The notes beneath the pieces were generated by a model, which made no database searches, was not told the origin of the DNA, and saw nothing but the letters and a program-made list of their open reading frames with translations. Shown one piece after another: positions 1-5,500 of a stretch of DNA of 5,777 bases. Location of the stretch: positions 1 through 5,777 of the forward strand of contig CAAEDZ010000158.1 in the NCBI GenBank assembly GCA_900754775.1, read 5' to 3'. The translations under genes and the position numbers were made by a program. The stretch comes from Clostridia bacterium (GTDB lineage: Bacteria; Bacillota_A; Clostridia; Christensenellales; Aristaeellaceae). Each line of letters starts with the position of its first letter. Position 1 is the stretch's first letter.

Positions 1-27
1 AACGCACATTTGGCGCGAAATTGCCGC

Positions 28-61
28 TTGTGTTTGCCCGCTCGCTTTACTATACTACAAT
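28..61 (+). promoter_or_regulatory. Predicted sigma-A promoter of the SDR gene
   Basis: TATACT at 51-56 matches five of six bases of the -10 consensus. It lies 17 bases after TTGTGT at 28-33, a weak -35. An overlapping alternative is TTGCCC at 34-39 with TACAAT at 56-61, spaced 16. Either would start transcription near 62-69, leaving a leader of about 45 bases before the chosen start codon. This placement rules out the in-frame TTG codon at 21 as the translation start. Confidence 0.55.
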
Positions 62-100
62 TAAGGAAGATAATCAACAGGGTTGTCTGATTTTTGAAAC

Positions 101-105
101 GGAGG
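101..105 (+). promoter_or_regulatory. Ribosome binding site deciding the SDR start
   Basis: GGAGG lies 8 bases before the ATG at 114 but only 2 bases before the in-frame ATG at 108. The spacing therefore favours 114. The protein then begins MGITYIVTGAAG, as expected when the first beta strand of a Rossmann fold starts at the N-terminus. Confidence 0.75.
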
Positions 106-113
106 CGATGCCC

Positions 114-1175
114 ATGGGCATTACGTATATCGTCACCGGCGCGGCCGGACACCTCGGCGGCACCATCGTGCGTCTGCTCTCGCAGACCGGACAGGAAGTG
201 CGCGCCCTTTCGCTGGCCGGGGAAACGCAGCGCGCGCGGCGCGGCGTAAGCTGGTATACCGGCGACGTCCGCCGCCTGGAGAGCCTGCGGGCGCTGTTTT
301 CCGGGCTTGATGGGCGCGACGTCTACGTCATCCACGCCGCCGGGGTGGTGGACATTTCCGGGGAGATGTCCGAGCGCATGCGCGATGTGAATGTGGAGGG
401 CACGAAGAACATCATCGCCCTCTGCCGCGAGTTTTCCGTCAAACGGCTGGTGTATGTCAGCAGCGTCCACGCCATCCCCGAGCGCGAGGACATGGGCGTG
501 ATGCGCGAAATACGCGCCTTTTCCCCCGACGCGGTGACCGGCGGCTACGCCAAGACCAAGGCCGAGGCCACGCAGGCCGTGCTGGACGCGGCGGCGGCGG
601 GGCTGGACGCGGTGGTGGTGCATCCCTCCGGCATCCTCGGGCCCTACGACGACGCGGGCAACCATTTGGTGCAGGTGCTGCGCGACTATCTGCGCGGCAA
701 GCTGCCTGCCTGCGTACGCGGCGGCTACGATCTGGTGGACGTGCGCGACGTGGCCTCTGGCTGCATACGCGCGGCGCTGCATGGGCGCAGCGGCGAGTGC
801 TACATCCTCTCCAACCGCCATTATGAGGTCAGCGACATGCTCAAGCTGGCGCGCGAGGCGGGCGGCGGGCGCAAATTGCCGGTGCTGCCGATGTGGATGG
901 CGGAGGCCGCCGTGCCGCTGCTGGGGCTGGTGGCCAAACTGCGCCGACAGCGCCCCCTTTACACGCGCTACTCCCTCTACGCTCTCAAGAGCAACGACCG
1001 CTTTGACCACGACAAGGCCACCGCGGAACTCAACTACCGCCCGCGCGACCTGCGCGCCACCATCCGCGACACAGTGCGCTATCTGAAATCGCGACAGGCG
1101 CCGACAGTGCGCGTGCGCGCCGCCGACCGGCTGCGGGCGCTGCTGAAACTGCCGAAGCGGAGCCAGGCGTGCTGA
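114..1175 (+). CDS. NAD(P)-dependent epimerase/dehydratase family protein (extended SDR)
   Basis: A 353-residue extended short-chain dehydrogenase/reductase, probably cytosolic, acting on a nucleotide-sugar or another carbonyl/hydroxyl substrate with NAD(P). The dinucleotide-binding motif TGAAGHLG is at residues 8-15. HAA at 74-76, the YVSS strand at 114-117 (catalytic Ser about 117) and the YAKTK catalytic motif (Tyr145, Lys149) follow in the usual order. PSGILGP at 171-177 is the typical strand after the active site. The C-terminal half (about 180-320) is the substrate domain and cannot be assigned to a substrate. The pattern recalls dihydroflavonol-4-reductase-like and 3-beta-HSD-like bacterial SDRs. 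The last 30 or so residues form an Arg/Lys-rich tail beyond the usual fold. The gene has its own promoter and terminator, so it appears monocistronic. The family is sure; the substrate is unknown. Confidence 0.9.
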   Translation: MGITYIVTGAAGHLGGTIVRLLSQTGQEVRALSLAGETQRARRGVSWYTGDVRRLESLRALFSGLDGRDVYVIHAAGVVDISGEMSERMRDVNVEGTKNIIALCREFSVKRLVYVSSVHAIPEREDMGVMREIRAFSPDAVTGGYAKTKAEATQAVLDAAAAGLDAVVVHPSGILGPYDDAGNHLVQVLRDYLRGKLPACVRGGYDLVDVRDVASGCIRAALHGRSGECYILSNRHYEVSDMLKLAREAGGGRKLPVLPMWMAEAAVPLLGLVAKLRRQRPLYTRYSLYALKSNDRFDHDKATAELNYRPRDLRATIRDTVRYLKSRQAPTVRVRAADRLRALLKLPKRSQAC

Positions 1176-1196
1176 TGCTCTCTGACAGACCATTTT

Positions 1197-1224
1197 GCCC
1201 CGTTGCGTTTGCGCGGGGCTTTTT
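1197..1224 (+). terminator. Rho-independent terminator after the SDR gene
   Basis: A perfect 6-bp GC stem, GCCCCG at 1197-1202 with CGGGGC at 1214-1219, is followed directly by five T at 1220-1224. The 11-base loop can form two further GC pairs inside it. The hairpin starts 21 bases after the stop codon, a normal distance. It separates the SDR gene from the downstream operon. Confidence 0.85.
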
Positions 1225-1230
1225 CATGCC

Positions 1231-1260
1231 TTGACTGCTTTCTTCTGGTTGATTTTTAAT
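1231..1260 (+). promoter_or_regulatory. Upstream member of a tandem promoter pair
   Basis: TTGACT at 1231-1236 (five of six -35 bases) is followed after 18 bases by TTTAAT at 1255-1260 (five of six -10 bases). The predicted transcript would start near 1267 and carry a leader of about 70 bases. It lies just past the SDR terminator and upstream of the stronger promoter at 1281-1309. Confidence 0.45.
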
Positions 1261-1280
1261 GTGCCGCAACTTTCGCGCGC

Positions 1281-1309
1281 TTGACAACGCCCGCTCGCCG
1301 CGCGATAAT
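1281..1309 (+). promoter_or_regulatory. Strong predicted sigma-A promoter of the five-gene operon
   Basis: A perfect -35 box TTGACA at 1281-1286 is separated by the optimal 17 bases from GATAAT at 1304-1309, a five-of-six -10. The expected start site is near 1316, about 20 bases before the pseudouridine synthase ATG. No operator or riboswitch fits in so short a leader, so strong constitutive transcription is the simplest reading. Confidence 0.8.
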
Positions 1310-1323
1310 GGAGAAAAATGTCC

Positions 1324-1329
1324 GGGAGG
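1324..1329 (+). promoter_or_regulatory. Ribosome binding site deciding the pseudouridine synthase start
   Basis: GGGAGG ends 7 bases before the ATG at 1337. The longer in-frame start at 1259 would overlap the -10 box of the upstream promoter and lie before the main predicted transcript start, so 1337 is the supported start. Confidence 0.8.
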
Positions 1330-1336
1330 CGCGCGT

Positions 1337-2044
1337 ATGGCGGAGGTCGTGCAGGCGGGAAGGTTCTTGATCCCCGTGCTTTACGAGGACAATCACCTGC
1401 TCGTGGTCGTCAAGCCGCCAAACCTGCCCTCGCAGGCGGACAGCTCCGGCGACGAGGATCTTTTGGGTATTCTCAAGGGGTATATTGGGAAGAAATATCA
1501 GAAGCCGGGCAATGTCTATCTCGGCCTTGTGCATCGCCTCGACCGACCCGTGGGCGGGGCAATGGTCTTTGCCCGCACCTCGAAGGCGGCTGCGCGGCTG
1601 TCAAAAGCCTTTGCCGCCCACGCGCAGGACAGGCGCTATTTGGCCGTTCTGCAGGGCGAGCTGCGGGAAGAATGCGCCATGGAGGATTGGCTTTTGAAGG
1701 GTTCGGACGGCATGGTGCGCGTGGTCGCGCCGGGCACGGCCGGGGCAAAGCGGGCGCTGCTGACTTCGCGGCCCCTCGCCGTTCGAGGCGGACGCACGCT
1801 GACCGAGGTAACGCTTGGCACCGGGCGTTCGCACCAGATCCGCGTGCAGCACGCCCACGCCGCTCTCCCCCTCTGGGGCGACGCGCGCTACGGCGGCGGC
1901 AGGCCCGGGGAACAGATCGCCCTTTGGGCCTACAAGTTGGGCTTTGAGCATCCCACGCGGCACGAAATGCTCACTTTCACCGCCCCGCCGCCCGACAGCG
2001 GCGCGTGGCGCGACTTTCAGGACGTGATCAAGGAGCTTGTATGA
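1337..2044 (+). CDS. RluA-family RNA pseudouridine synthase
   Basis: A 235-residue enzyme that isomerises uridine to pseudouridine in RNA, most likely ribosomal RNA. The catalytic motif HRLDR is at residues 66-70, with Asp69 the expected nucleophile. VVVKPPNLPSQ at 23-33 is the usual N-terminal strand region. GTGRSHQIRVQ at 161-171 and GDARYGG at 181-187 are the conserved RluA-family motifs of the second half. There is no N-terminal S4 RNA-binding domain, so this is a catalytic-domain-only member, shorter than RluC/RluD. The segment after the catalytic Asp reads RPVGG rather than the RxTSG usual in RluA/C/D, which marks a variant subgroup. The target uridine cannot be told from sequence. It is the first gene of the operon, and its stop overlaps the next start by 4 bases (ATGA). 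Confidence 0.93.
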   Translation: MAEVVQAGRFLIPVLYEDNHLLVVVKPPNLPSQADSSGDEDLLGILKGYIGKKYQKPGNVYLGLVHRLDRPVGGAMVFARTSKAAARLSKAFAAHAQDRRYLAVLQGELREECAMEDWLLKGSDGMVRVVAPGTAGAKRALLTSRPLAVRGGRTLTEVTLGTGRSHQIRVQHAHAALPLWGDARYGGGRPGEQIALWAYKLGFEHPTRHEMLTFTAPPPDSGAWRDFQDVIKELV

Positions 2045-2385
2045 GCAGACCGATGCGCTATGCCTTTGTATTCCTCTGCTGTTTGCTGGCCATCCCCACG
2101 TGCGTGTATGGCTTTGGCATATTGTACGCGCGGGAGCCGTATCTCGCCGTGATGGCCGGGGCGCTGCTCGGTTGCGCGCATCTGCTGCTTCGGCCGCTGT
2201 TGCGCCTTGTCACCATGCCCATTGGCTGCCTGACGTTCGGGCTTTCGGCCTTTGCCATCGACGTGGGGCTCATCTACGGCTGCGCTTATTTTCTCGACGG
2301 CTTTGCCGTGCCGAAACTGATGGACGCCGTGCTGGCGGCCATTTTGGTCAACGCCGCCTGCTGGATCGTCGGCGGACGGCATTAG
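2041..2385 (+). CDS. Small membrane protein of the phage-holin-4 / YvlD-like family
   Basis: A 114-residue integral membrane protein with four predicted helices at about residues 7-27, 35-55, 59-84 and 93-111. The segment at 47-68, with LLLRPLLRLVTMPIGCLTFGL at its core, matches the characteristic RPxLxLxTxPxxxLTxGL pattern of the holin-4 superfamily (YvlD-like, PF04020 type). Chromosomal members are widespread and mostly not phage lysis proteins; their function is poorly defined. The ATG at 2041 overlaps the preceding stop and has AAGGAG at 2030-2035 with 5-base spacing. An in-frame earlier start at 2005 lies inside the previous gene and lacks a comparable site. No phage genes are nearby, so a lysis role is unlikely. 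Family assignment is by pattern recognition and moderately sure. Confidence 0.8.
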   Translation: MSRPMRYAFVFLCCLLAIPTCVYGFGILYAREPYLAVMAGALLGCAHLLLRPLLRLVTMPIGCLTFGLSAFAIDVGLIYGCAYFLDGFAVPKLMDAVLAAILVNAACWIVGGRH

Positions 2386-2394
2386 GAGGGACGC

Positions 2395-2907
2395 ATGGGA
2401 CTTGTACATATCTACTTTGGCGACGGCAAGGGCAAGACCACGGCGGCGCTGGGGTTGGCGCTGCGGGCGCTGGGCGACGGCCTGCGCGTGTGCGTCTGCC
2501 AGTTTTTGAAGGGCGCGGACAGCGGCGAGGTCGAGGCGCTCAGGCGCTTTGAAAGCGCCGTTCTGCTGCGCGCGGGGGGCGGCTCGGACAGGTTCCTATG
2601 GCAAATGGACGAGGAGGAACGCGCGGCGTATCTTGCGCGGCAGCGGGAACTGCTCACGCGCGCGCTGGCGGTGGACGCGGACGTCTATGTGCTGGACGAG
2701 GTGACCGACGCCGCGCTGGCGGGGGCGTTTTCCATTGAAACGCTCCGCAGGCAGACAGAGACGCTGCGCGCTCGCGGCGAAGTGATCCTCACGGGCCATG
2801 ATGTGCCGGAGGCGCTGCTTTCCGGGGCGGATTACATAACGCGCATGCAAAAGCTCCGCCACCCCTATGACCATGGCACAAGCGCCCGGCGCGGCATAGA
2901 GTACTGA
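2395..2907 (+). CDS. cobO: ATP:corrinoid adenosyltransferase (CobO/BtuR/CobA family)
   Basis: A 170-residue cytosolic enzyme that transfers the 5'-deoxyadenosyl group of ATP to cob(I)alamin or a precursor corrinoid, giving the coenzyme B12 form. The P-loop GDGKGKTT is at residues 9-16, the Walker-B-like VLDEV at 99-103, and the family's C-terminal signature HPYDHG...ARRGIEY at 156-170. FLW at 67-69 aligns with Phe91 and Trp93 of Salmonella CobA, which help displace the lower ligand of the corrinoid. The protein begins at the first strand and lacks the roughly 30-residue N-terminal helical extension of Salmonella CobA (196 residues). The usual TGR motif near 133 reads TGHD. AGGAGG at 2384-2389, overlapping the previous stop, is 5 bases from the ATG. 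No other B12 gene lies in the window, so this may serve salvage or a distant B12-dependent enzyme. Confidence 0.93.
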   Translation: MGLVHIYFGDGKGKTTAALGLALRALGDGLRVCVCQFLKGADSGEVEALRRFESAVLLRAGGGSDRFLWQMDEEERAAYLARQRELLTRALAVDADVYVLDEVTDAALAGAFSIETLRRQTETLRARGEVILTGHDVPEALLSGADYITRMQKLRHPYDHGTSARRGIEY

Positions 2908-2920
2908 CGGAGGGAACGAC

Positions 2921-4105
2921 ATGATCCGTTTTCTGGCAAGGATATTGATGGACAGGCCGCGCGACTACGACGACCCCGGCGTGCGCCGCACGTACGGCAT
3001 GCTCTGCGGCGCGGTGGGCATCGCTCTGAACATACTTTTGTTTGCGGCCAAGTATCTGGCGGGGCTGCTCACCCACTCCATCGCCATCACCGCCGACGCC
3101 TTCAACAACCTCTCGGACGCCGGTTCCTCGGTCATCACCCTGTTGGGCTTCAAGATCGCCGGGCGCAAGGCCGACAGCGAACATCCGTTCGGGCATGGAC
3201 AGGCGGAGTACGTGGCGGGGCTGATCGTTGCCATCATCATCATCTTCATGGGCTTTGATCTGGCCAAGACATCGGTGCAGAAGATGTTTTCGCCCGAGCC
3301 GGTGGAGTTCAGCCCCATATCCACCTGCATATTGGCCGCTTCCATCCTCGTCAAGCTCTACATGTGGCTCTACAACCGCTCCATCAGCAAGAAGATCGGC
3401 TCTGCGGCCATGGGCGCAACGGCGACGGACAGTTTGAGCGACGCCTGCGCCACGCTGGCGGTGCTGATCTCCACCTTCATCGCCCGCTTCACCGGCGTCA
3501 ACATCGACGCCTATGCCGGCGCGCTGGTGGCGCTGCTCATCCTCTGGGGCGGCTACAACGCGGCAAAGGACACCATCACTCCCCTGCTCGGCCGCGCGCC
3601 CGACCCGGAGCTGGTGCGCCATATCCGCGCCATCGTCAAGGAATACAAGGAGGTCATCGGCGTACACGACCTGATCGTACACGAATACGGCGCAGGCAAC
3701 CTCATGGTGTCTCTGCACGCCGAAGTGCCCGCGGACGGCGACATGAACGAATTGCACGACGTCATCGACACCATCGAGCAGCGATTGAAGACGGAGCTTC
3801 ACTGTCACGCCGTCATCCACATGGACCCGCTGGACACCAACGATTCGCTGGTGGGCGAGACGCGCCTCAAGGTGCAGGACGCCGTGCGCGCGGCGCTGGA
3901 CGCGCCCGTGAGCATCCACGACTTTCGCATGGTGACCGGGCCGACGCACACCAACGTCATCTTCGACGCGGTGATCCCCAACGAACTCTCCATCTCCGAC
4001 GAGCAGGCGCGCAAGGAGATCGTGCAGGCGGTCTCGAAGCTGCCGGGGCACTACAACGCCGTGGTCACCATCGACAAGCCCTATCTGGGTGAGGAGATGG
4101 TGTGA
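2921..4105 (+). CDS. Cation diffusion facilitator transporter, probable Mn2+ (or other divalent metal) efflux
   Basis: A 394-residue inner-membrane metal/proton antiporter of the CDF family. Helices lie at about residues 28-50, 54-80, 97-116, 132-150, 163-189 and 195-213. The transport-site motifs are NNLSD at 62-66 (Asn62, Asp66) in helix 2 and DSLSD at 170-174 (Asp170, Asp174) in helix 5. This Asn-Asp-Asp-Asp set is the pattern of manganese exporters such as pneumococcal MntE rather than the His/Asp set typical of many zinc exporters. HPFGHGQAEY at 88-97 is the conserved loop before helix 3. The cytoplasmic part is unusually long: residues about 230-304 form the expected C-terminal domain, and about 315-388 look like a second copy of it. 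GGAGGG at 2909-2914 is 6 bases from the ATG. Metal specificity is inferred. Confidence 0.93.
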   Translation: MIRFLARILMDRPRDYDDPGVRRTYGMLCGAVGIALNILLFAAKYLAGLLTHSIAITADAFNNLSDAGSSVITLLGFKIAGRKADSEHPFGHGQAEYVAGLIVAIIIIFMGFDLAKTSVQKMFSPEPVEFSPISTCILAASILVKLYMWLYNRSISKKIGSAAMGATATDSLSDACATLAVLISTFIARFTGVNIDAYAGALVALLILWGGYNAAKDTITPLLGRAPDPELVRHIRAIVKEYKEVIGVHDLIVHEYGAGNLMVSLHAEVPADGDMNELHDVIDTIEQRLKTELHCHAVIHMDPLDTNDSLVGETRLKVQDAVRAALDAPVSIHDFRMVTGPTHTNVIFDAVIPNELSISDEQARKEIVQAVSKLPGHYNAVVTIDKPYLGEEMV

Positions 4106-4668
4106 TGAAGCCTCTGGAAGAGCGGTCATACGCGGAATTGATGGAGCTGTTTCCCATCGTACTCGTGCCGCATCGGGATGCATGGCGGGAGCAGTATGCG
4201 CGGGAGCGGGAGAGGTTGCTGGCACAGTTGCCGGAAGACGCCGTTTTCCGCCTTTCGCATGTGGGCAGTACGGCCATCGACGGCATTTGGGCGAAACCGA
4301 CCGTGGACATGCTGCTCGAAGCGACCGGCGCGTCGGCGTTTGAGCGCCTTGACGCGGCCATCCCCACGTGCGGCTACATCCGCATGCGCAGCGAGGAAGG
4401 GCGCGTCTCTTTCAACCGCGGCTATACGCCCAAGGGGTTTGCGCAAGAGGTTTTCCACCTGCATCTAAGGCTGCCGGGCGACGCCGACGAGGTGTTCTTT
4501 CGAGACTATCTTGCCCTTCGCCCCGACCTTGCCGCCGAGTACGAACGGCTCAAACTTGCGCTGTGCAAGCCCTACGAACGCGACCGCGACGGCTATACCG
4601 CCGCCAAGGGCGACTTCGTGCGGCGCGTGACGGCGGAGGCGAAACGGTATTTCGAAACACATATATGA
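4105..4668 (+). CDS. GrpB family protein (predicted nucleotidyltransferase fold)
   Basis: A 187-residue protein of the GrpB family. Its hallmark SHVGSTAIDGIWAKP at residues 51-65, followed by Asp68, corresponds to the HIGSTAVPGLxAKPxID pattern and to a nucleotidyltransferase-like active site. HLHL at 118-121 and the long region 132-172 (FRDYL..RPDL..EYERLK..YERDRDGYT..K..F) complete the family signature. Members occur alone or fused to dephospho-CoA kinase; their reaction is unknown. The ATG at 4105 is chosen because TGATG couples it to the upstream stop with a 1-base overlap and GAGGAG at 4091-4096 is 8 bases away. A GTG at 4102 would add one residue and is the only close alternative. This is the last gene of the operon. 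Confidence 0.9.
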   Translation: MKPLEERSYAELMELFPIVLVPHRDAWREQYARERERLLAQLPEDAVFRLSHVGSTAIDGIWAKPTVDMLLEATGASAFERLDAAIPTCGYIRMRSEEGRVSFNRGYTPKGFAQEVFHLHLRLPGDADEVFFRDYLALRPDLAAEYERLKLALCKPYERDRDGYTAAKGDFVRRVTAEAKRYFETHI

Positions 4669-4704
4669 CCGGCGCAATTTCATCGCTGCGCCGGTCATCG
4701 TTTT
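4665..4704 (+). terminator. Rho-independent terminator closing the operon, overlapping the GrpB stop codon
   Basis: A perfect 12-bp stem pairs 4665-4676 (ATGACCGGCGCA) with 4687-4698 (TGCGCCGGTCAT) across a 10-base loop. It is followed by CG and then four T at 4701-4704. The GrpB stop TGA at 4666-4668 lies inside the 5' arm. There is no A-run before the stem, so it should act only on plus-strand transcripts. Confidence 0.85.
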
Positions 4705-4764
4705 ACGATGATTTGCGCCGCAACTCTTCTGCTGTATCCTTTCACGCGGGCGTCAATCTTCAAG

Positions 4765-4781
4765 CCGCTTTGGCCAAGCGG
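4765..4781 (-). terminator. Weak hairpin downstream of the ABC permease, possible terminator
   Basis: CCGCTT at 4765-4770 pairs with AAGCGG at 4776-4781 across a 5-base loop. It begins 5 bases past the permease stop on the minus strand. The bases that follow in the minus direction are not T-rich, so it does not look like a full intrinsic terminator. The rest of 4705-4786 holds no gene I can support. Confidence 0.3.
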
Positions 4782-4786
4782 TCTTA

Positions 4787-5500
4787 CTATTTATCAACTT
4801 TGCGCAGCAGTATGCCGCATGCACAAATAGCCAATATAAGAATTACGATCAGCGGCAACATGGTTTCAAACTGAAATGCACTCTCTGCCATTGCTTTATA
4901 TCCCCATGTGGCCGGAAAAATCTTTCCTGCCATTTCAAATGCTTTCGGAAGCATATTGATCGGAAACATAATTCCTGAAAGCATGATAGAGGGCAGAAAA
5001 ATGATGATGGAAACCATCGAAGTTTTTGCTTGGTCTTTTACTGCCAAGCCAATAATACTGGCAACGCCAAGGGATACCGCAATGAAAACAGCAAGGCTGG
5101 CAAAATACAGCATCGGATTCTCTGGTATCTCAGCATTGAAAGCAAGCGGCGCGGCAATGTATAGAATTATGCTCATAATAAACAGATGTATGTATGCGGA
5201 AATATTCGTCAAAACAAGACCGAGATATAATGGCACACCATTTGCCTTATAAACTTTTTTAATATCGCTGCTGTAAATTTCAACAAGAGAGGGCGGCAGA
5301 CCAATCAACGCACCCATTGTTGCTCCGAAAACCGTCATGGACTGTATGAGCGTGTATCTTGCTTCCGGCATAACCGATGTAAATATCCCACCCATAACTG
5401 CAAAAAACAGGAGAGGAACAATGTAGCAGGTTATGAGCAATGTTTTGCTGCGTATGTCCAACTTCCACTGTAAGGATATACCGTACAAAAAAGCACCCAT
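4787..5500 (-). CDS. ABC-2 type transporter permease
   Basis: A 237-residue integral membrane subunit of an ABC exporter. Six helices are predicted at about residues 21-41, 52-69, 95-120, 131-154, 160-182 and 213-232, the standard ABC-2 layout. LPSIMLSGIMFPINMLP at 169-185 is the conserved ABC-2 segment between helices 5 and 6. The length is normal for a single-domain permease that dimerises. AAAGGAGG (complement of 5509-5516) lies 8 bases before the ATG, and the ATG directly follows the ATPase stop codon with no gap, so the two are translated as a pair. Substrate is unknown; drug, lipid or peptide export are all possible. Base composition and codon choice are AT-richer than in the plus-strand operon. 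Confidence 0.9.
   Translation of the reverse strand: MGAFLYGISLQWKLDIRSKTLLITCYIVPLLFFAVMGGIFTSVMPEARYTLIQSMTVFGATMGALIGLPPSLVEIYSSDIKKVYKANGVPLYLGLVLTNISAYIHLFIMSIILYIAAPLAFNAEIPENPMLYFASLAVFIAVSLGVASIIGLAVKDQAKTSMVSIIIFLPSIMLSGIMFPINMLPKAFEMAGKIFPATWGYKAMAESAFQFETMLPLIVILILAICACGILLRKVDK
4909..4932. repeat. Imperfect inverted repeat inside the ABC permease gene
   Basis: The arms TGGCCGGAAA (4909-4918) and TTTCCTGCCA (4923-4932) are complementary at nine of ten positions, with a 4-base loop AATC. The element lies wholly within the permease coding region (about residues 190-197), so it may simply reflect the codons present. It is recorded because both strands encode nearly the same peptide through it. 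Confidence 0.6.

Noticed and set aside
21..113. Longer N-terminus for the SDR protein, starting at TTG 21
   Set aside because: It overlaps the predicted promoter and lacks a ribosome binding site, and the added residues do not resemble the family. GGAGG at 101-105 points to 114.
2041..2385. Phage remnant suggested by the holin-like family name
   Set aside because: No other phage gene is present, the gene is embedded in a housekeeping-type operon, and chromosomal members of this family are common outside prophages.
3229..3246. Short ATC tandem repeat in the CDF gene
   Set aside because: Four isoleucine codons in a transmembrane helix explain it; there is no sign of a functional repeat.
3364..4092. 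242-codon plus-strand frame inside the CDF gene
   Set aside because: It is out of frame with the clear CDF protein and rich in Arg/Gly/His/Ala, typical of a shadow frame at high GC.
2789..4225. 478-codon open frame on the minus strand
   Set aside because: It lies antisense to the end of cobO, the whole CDF gene and the start of the GrpB gene. It has the His/Arg/Asp/Gln-rich low-complexity character of a GC-rich shadow frame and matches no family.
4368..4874. 168-codon plus-strand frame running from the GrpB gene into the intergenic stretch
   Set aside because: It crosses the strong terminator, has no ribosome binding site and shows no family pattern.
4908..5252. 114-codon plus-strand frame opposite the ABC permease
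   Set aside because: It is antisense to a well-supported permease; its resemblance at the start comes from the palindrome at 4909-4932.
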